Shown here piece after piece: positions 61,341-64,000 of a DNA stretch of 64,000 nucleotides (its first letter is position 1; each line of letters starts with the position of its first letter). The notes beneath the pieces were generated by a model. The model was not told the DNA's origin. It ran no database searches and saw only the letters and a program-made list of their open reading frames with translations. The translations under genes were made by a program, and so were the position numbers. Source of the DNA: Candidatus Poribacteria bacterium (GTDB taxonomy: Bacteria; Poribacteria; WGA-4E; WGA-3G); assembly GCA_026702755.1 (NCBI GenBank), contig JAPPBX010000033.1:1-64000 (forward strand). Reading direction: 5' to 3'.

Positions 61341-62939
61341 TCAAAATAGGTAACCCATCTGGAACGTGAGTCGATGTGCTTGGCTGGTTTTTCCCTTACG
61401 GTGTTCACTGTTTTGTGTCTGCTGCCATGCGTAAGAGCATAAGGCGTTCCAGCCATTTAATGGGCGATAAGAGAACCGCGCACCGACCTCTGTGGTTTTT
61501 GCGACGACACCTGTCGGAAACGGGAGTGCTTCAAAGTCCTCCCCGTAAAAACGATCTGCGATTGTGCCTTCACCGTGTCGGGTTAGCACCGCGCGAATCT
61601 CTGCTTGCGTCGAGACAGTCAATTGATAAGCGGCTAAAAATCGCAGTGTATCCGAATCGGGCCCGATCGGATGCCCGATTGCGTAACCGAAGTGCGTGAA
61701 CTGATTATCAGGCACGAGATGTGTGTATGCCCACCGATTGACGCGGGCATATTCACTATGGAGTCCGAGTTGACGGTCGAGATATTTCGGATACCATGTC
61801 ACCCCCAAAAGCCATGCGACAGCGTGCGGATCGTTCGCGCCAGGGACATATTGAATATCGTCGATGATCCATTCTCCGTAAAGACGTACGCCGTTGACGG
61901 GTCGAATCGCTGCATCGAAGGCGAACATGACGTTGTCGTCGGCTTTGGCATTATACTGTAGCGCGTAATAGAAGGTAATCGGGTTCGCGTATTTCCATTC
62001 CAAGGTTTGTGCATCGCCGCCGTAAAGCACCCATTCCGCGACACCGATTTCCACATGGTCGTTGAATTGGTAGTCAAGTCGATGCCCGCTGATATAGCGT
62101 TTCGCCAGATAGCGTTTCTTACCATCGTCATACCACGTTGAATCGAGTTGTGCGGTGAAGGCTGTCGCTTTGAGTCGTTTTCCGAACCTACCGGTGAGTC
62201 GTACCTGATCGAACGGCGGTGAGTTATCCGAGATACCAACCGTTTTGTGATCGCTTGCACCCCAATAAAGCCAATCTCTCCCAACGAGCAGATCGAGGTG
62301 TGAACTGTTGACTTGCAAGTATCCCCTCTTGAAATCGCCAGTATATTCGCCGCGCCAACGTTCAAGACGTTGTTCCGCTGTTTTTCCCGTGAGTGGTGGA
62401 CTCTCAAAGTTATGTGCCTCAAATTCGGAGTAGAACATTAAGCGTGGTGTGGTACGCTTTTCGAGTTTTCCCAGTGTATAGTGAAACCCAGTCTCAAATG
62501 CGGGTGCTATTTTCTCTTCTGTCGCTCGGAGTTGCGGAAGAAATCGGACGCTCCATCCTTCACCGGGCAAGCGTTCTTTGGTAAACTCCCGTTTCAGTTT
62601 CTCTAAGAGTTTCTTGTCTATTGCTGATGGAGTAACAGCACCTGTACGAATCCGAGATTCCGTCTGCTCGATTATTTGTGCCACTTCACTCCTTGAGAGT
62701 GGCGCGGTGTGCCGATGAAATCCACCTGTGATGCCGTCAGTCTCTAACTTCGCGAGTGCGTCGGTAACCCACCCATCGAAATTCAGAGGGACATCGGGCG
62801 CACCGTACGCCGTACTGAAAATGAACATGAATGCAAAGAGAAAGATTGGAAAGGTGGCAGATTGGAGGATTAGAGATCTTTTTCTTCCATGCTTCCATCC
62901 TTCCATCTTCCCGCGCTTATTTTCTAAAGTCATCTGCAT
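61341..62939 (-). CDS. Capsule assembly Wzi-family outer-membrane protein
   Basis: About 532 aa; ATG at 62939 (GGAG five bases upstream) overlaps the end of the NAD synthetase gene, and an ATG a few codons later is possible. Signal peptide near FPIFLFAFMFIFSTAYGA. An S-layer-like N-terminal segment (VTDALAKLETDGITGGFHRH) precedes a long beta-barrel with the Wzi pattern VNSSHLDLLVGRDWLYWGAS, ending FQMGYLF. Wzi proteins organise capsule at the cell surface, in line with the Wza-like gene at 45.6 kb. Confidence 0.82.
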   Translation of the reverse strand: MQMTLENKRGKMEGWKHGRKRSLILQSATFPIFLFAFMFIFSTAYGAPDVPLNFDGWVTDALAKLETDGITGGFHRHTAPLSRSEVAQIIEQTESRIRTGAVTPSAIDKKLLEKLKREFTKERLPGEGWSVRFLPQLRATEEKIAPAFETGFHYTLGKLEKRTTPRLMFYSEFEAHNFESPPLTGKTAEQRLERWRGEYTGDFKRGYLQVNSSHLDLLVGRDWLYWGASDHKTVGISDNSPPFDQVRLTGRFGKRLKATAFTAQLDSTWYDDGKKRYLAKRYISGHRLDYQFNDHVEIGVAEWVLYGGDAQTLEWKYANPITFYYALQYNAKADDNVMFAFDAAIRPVNGVRLYGEWIIDDIQYVPGANDPHAVAWLLGVTWYPKYLDRQLGLHSEYARVNRWAYTHLVPDNQFTHFGYAIGHPIGPDSDTLRFLAAYQLTVSTQAEIRAVLTRHGEGTIADRFYGEDFEALPFPTGVVAKTTEVGARFSYRPLNGWNALCSYAWQQTQNSEHRKGKTSQAHRLTFQMGYLF

Positions 62940-64000
62940 CACATCTCCGCCTCCAGTTTCTTAACACGGGCATCGATGTGACGGAACTGCCAGGTCCATT
63001 GGACGTTATAGAGGAATTGTCGCAGGTCGAAACGGTTGTCATCTGGCGAATAAGATTCAGCGTGGTAGGAGGGCGTTAGTGTTGTCATTTTGTGCCGATT
63101 GATAGCATAATATCTAAAGAACCGTTTTACCTTCTCAGCAACTTCATGCGGCGGCAGATGATCCCATTCTTGCACTAATTTCTCAAACATGCTGACGGGA
63201 CCACACTGCTCCATTTTTCGGAGTCGCCCGAAATGGCTCAATTCGGCGTAGGTCATTCCCATATCATCTTCATCGATTTGCGTGTAGGTTTCGGTTATCG
63301 GTTCCAATTCTGCTGTCGGCGGCGCGTCAACAATTTCCGAGAGCGTCGTATAGCCGAGGTTATCCTTAGCCCAGTTGAGGAATCTGCGTAGGTCGTGTTT
63401 ACTAATCCCACCAATCGGGTTGATGTCGCCGCTACTGCAATCGTATTTCGTAAGGTAGCCACGGAGTGCTTCGTCAACGTTCCCCGTGCCTAAAACGAGG
63501 AGGGTGCCTTCACGGTTCCGCACCCACGGCATCATCTGCGCGAAGAGGTAACTGAGCACCATCCGGAGTCGCGCCTGTATGTTCTGGAGTGCCTGATTTT
63601 CTCTATACGATCCACCCTCCACTTTGAATCGGGGTGTTTTTTGCGTGATGCGGATAAAGAGCGTTTGCAACGCCTTCACAAGCCCATCCATATTGATGTT
63701 TAGGTGATATGCTCCGATTTGCTCAGCGAGTTGTTTCGCTCGTTTCTGTGTATCGCGGGAACTGTTCTCCGTGCCGATGTAGCATGTATATAACAAACGA
63801 TTGGCAAGAACACACGGATCTGTGAAGACATCAGGGGTTTCACCCTCCGCTAACCATCGGCTGACATCACGGATAACCGATTCATTCTTTTCGCGGATGG
63901 CTTTAGCGACGAGTTGACACATTGAACCGACAATCGTTGCGACGGCCCCGCTGTCCGCACCCCCAGAGAGCGGAACGAAGAACCCTGCAGCACCCGATCT
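62939..64000 (-). CDS. nadE: Glutamine-dependent NAD synthetase, 5'-truncated by the window edge
   Basis: 353 residues are visible; the gene continues beyond 64000. The part starting at the edge contains the PP-loop [13 protein letters not shown], then [40 protein letters not shown] with the deamido-NAD site, and [20 protein letters not shown] near the C-terminus. This is the long, eukaryote-like form with an N-terminal glutaminase domain expected outside the window. It makes NAD from deamido-NAD, ATP and glutamine. The stop overlaps the Wzi-like start. Confidence 0.93.
   Translation of the reverse strand, partial: RSGAAGFFVPLSGGADSGAVATIVGSMCQLVAKAIREKNESVIRDVSRWLAEGETPDVFTDPCVLANRLLYTCYIGTENSSRDTQKRAKQLAEQIGAYHLNINMDGLVKALQTLFIRITQKTPRFKVEGGSYRENQALQNIQARLRMVLSYLFAQMMPWVRNREGTLLVLGTGNVDEALRGYLTKYDCSSGDINPIGGISKHDLRRFLNWAKDNLGYTTLSEIVDAPPTAELEPITETYTQIDEDDMGMTYAELSHFGRLRKMEQCGPVSMFEKLVQEWDHLPPHEVAEKVKRFFRYYAINRHKMTTLTPSYHAESYSPDDNRFDLRQFLYNVQWTWQFRHIDARVKKLEAEM

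Overview
The window looks like a chromosomal piece of an uncultured Gram-negative bacterium, most probably Candidatus Poribacteria or a close relative. The basis is gene content, not a database match: three UPF0164/PorV-type outer-membrane proteins, a phytanoyl-CoA dioxygenase-family protein, an SMP-30 lactonase, a ThuA-domain protein, an enolase-superfamily enzyme, a DUF6807 (PmoA-like) protein, a metal-dependent amidohydrolase, several families of short dispersed palindromic repeats, and TnpB-type IS200/IS605 elements.

Layout. 1-2.1 kb: a tyrosine-rich lipoprotein and a PorV-like barrel on the plus strand. 2.2-21.8 kb: a nearly canonical str-S10-spc-alpha ribosomal supercluster on the minus strand (rpsL, rpsG, fusA, tuf, S10 block, spc block with secY, rpmJ, rpsM, rpsK, rpsD, rpoA, rplQ). 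It lacks rpmD, adk, infA and map; map lies at 58 kb. A consensus promoter and an attenuator-like hairpin precede rpsL. 22-27 kb: a minus-strand run with SMP-30 lactonase, dut, thyA, an HTH-like protein, folA, ThuA and nagA, combining dTMP synthesis with sugar catabolism. 27.5 kb: tRNA-Arg(CCG). 27.7-34 kb: secreted or membrane proteins of unknown function, an ELM1-like protein, a lipoprotein and a TlpA-type thioredoxin protein. 34-41 kb: ADP-ribosylglycohydrolase, a type IV restriction enzyme (Mrr), an enolase-superfamily enzyme, a phytanoyl-CoA dioxygenase, a remnant of a formylglycine-generating-enzyme domain, a second PorV-like protein and an MFS transporter.

41-54 kb is accessory. Two related TnpB elements (41405-42874 and 52028-53476) each sit at the 5' end of a host gene. 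The first is joined to a UPF0104 membrane-protein gene and appears to supply its start. The second splits a PIN-domain toxin after its third codon, directly behind a possible antitoxin gene. Between them lie an amidohydrolase, a zinc-ribbon/DUF2007 protein, a Wza-like polysaccharide export protein with a coupled 17-codon minicistron, a protein with two candidate Sm/Hfq-like domains, a MITE-like repeat, and a single-chain type IIG/ISP-like restriction-modification enzyme with a membrane protein behind it.

54-64 kb: a third PorV-like protein, a class-I glutamine amidotransferase-like hydrolase, then DUF6807-miaB-map-ccmC-ccmD-like-SRPBCC on the plus strand, and a lytic transglycosylase, a Wzi-like outer-membrane protein and the truncated NAD synthetase gene on the minus strand.

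The most unusual signal is the leader between promoter and start codon of both tnpB genes. The two leaders differ in sequence in almost every helix but keep pairing through compensatory changes, giving four helices and a pseudoknot. Each leader also carries a tandem second copy of the 3' strand of its closing helix immediately before the start codon, which suggests a bistable RNA switch.
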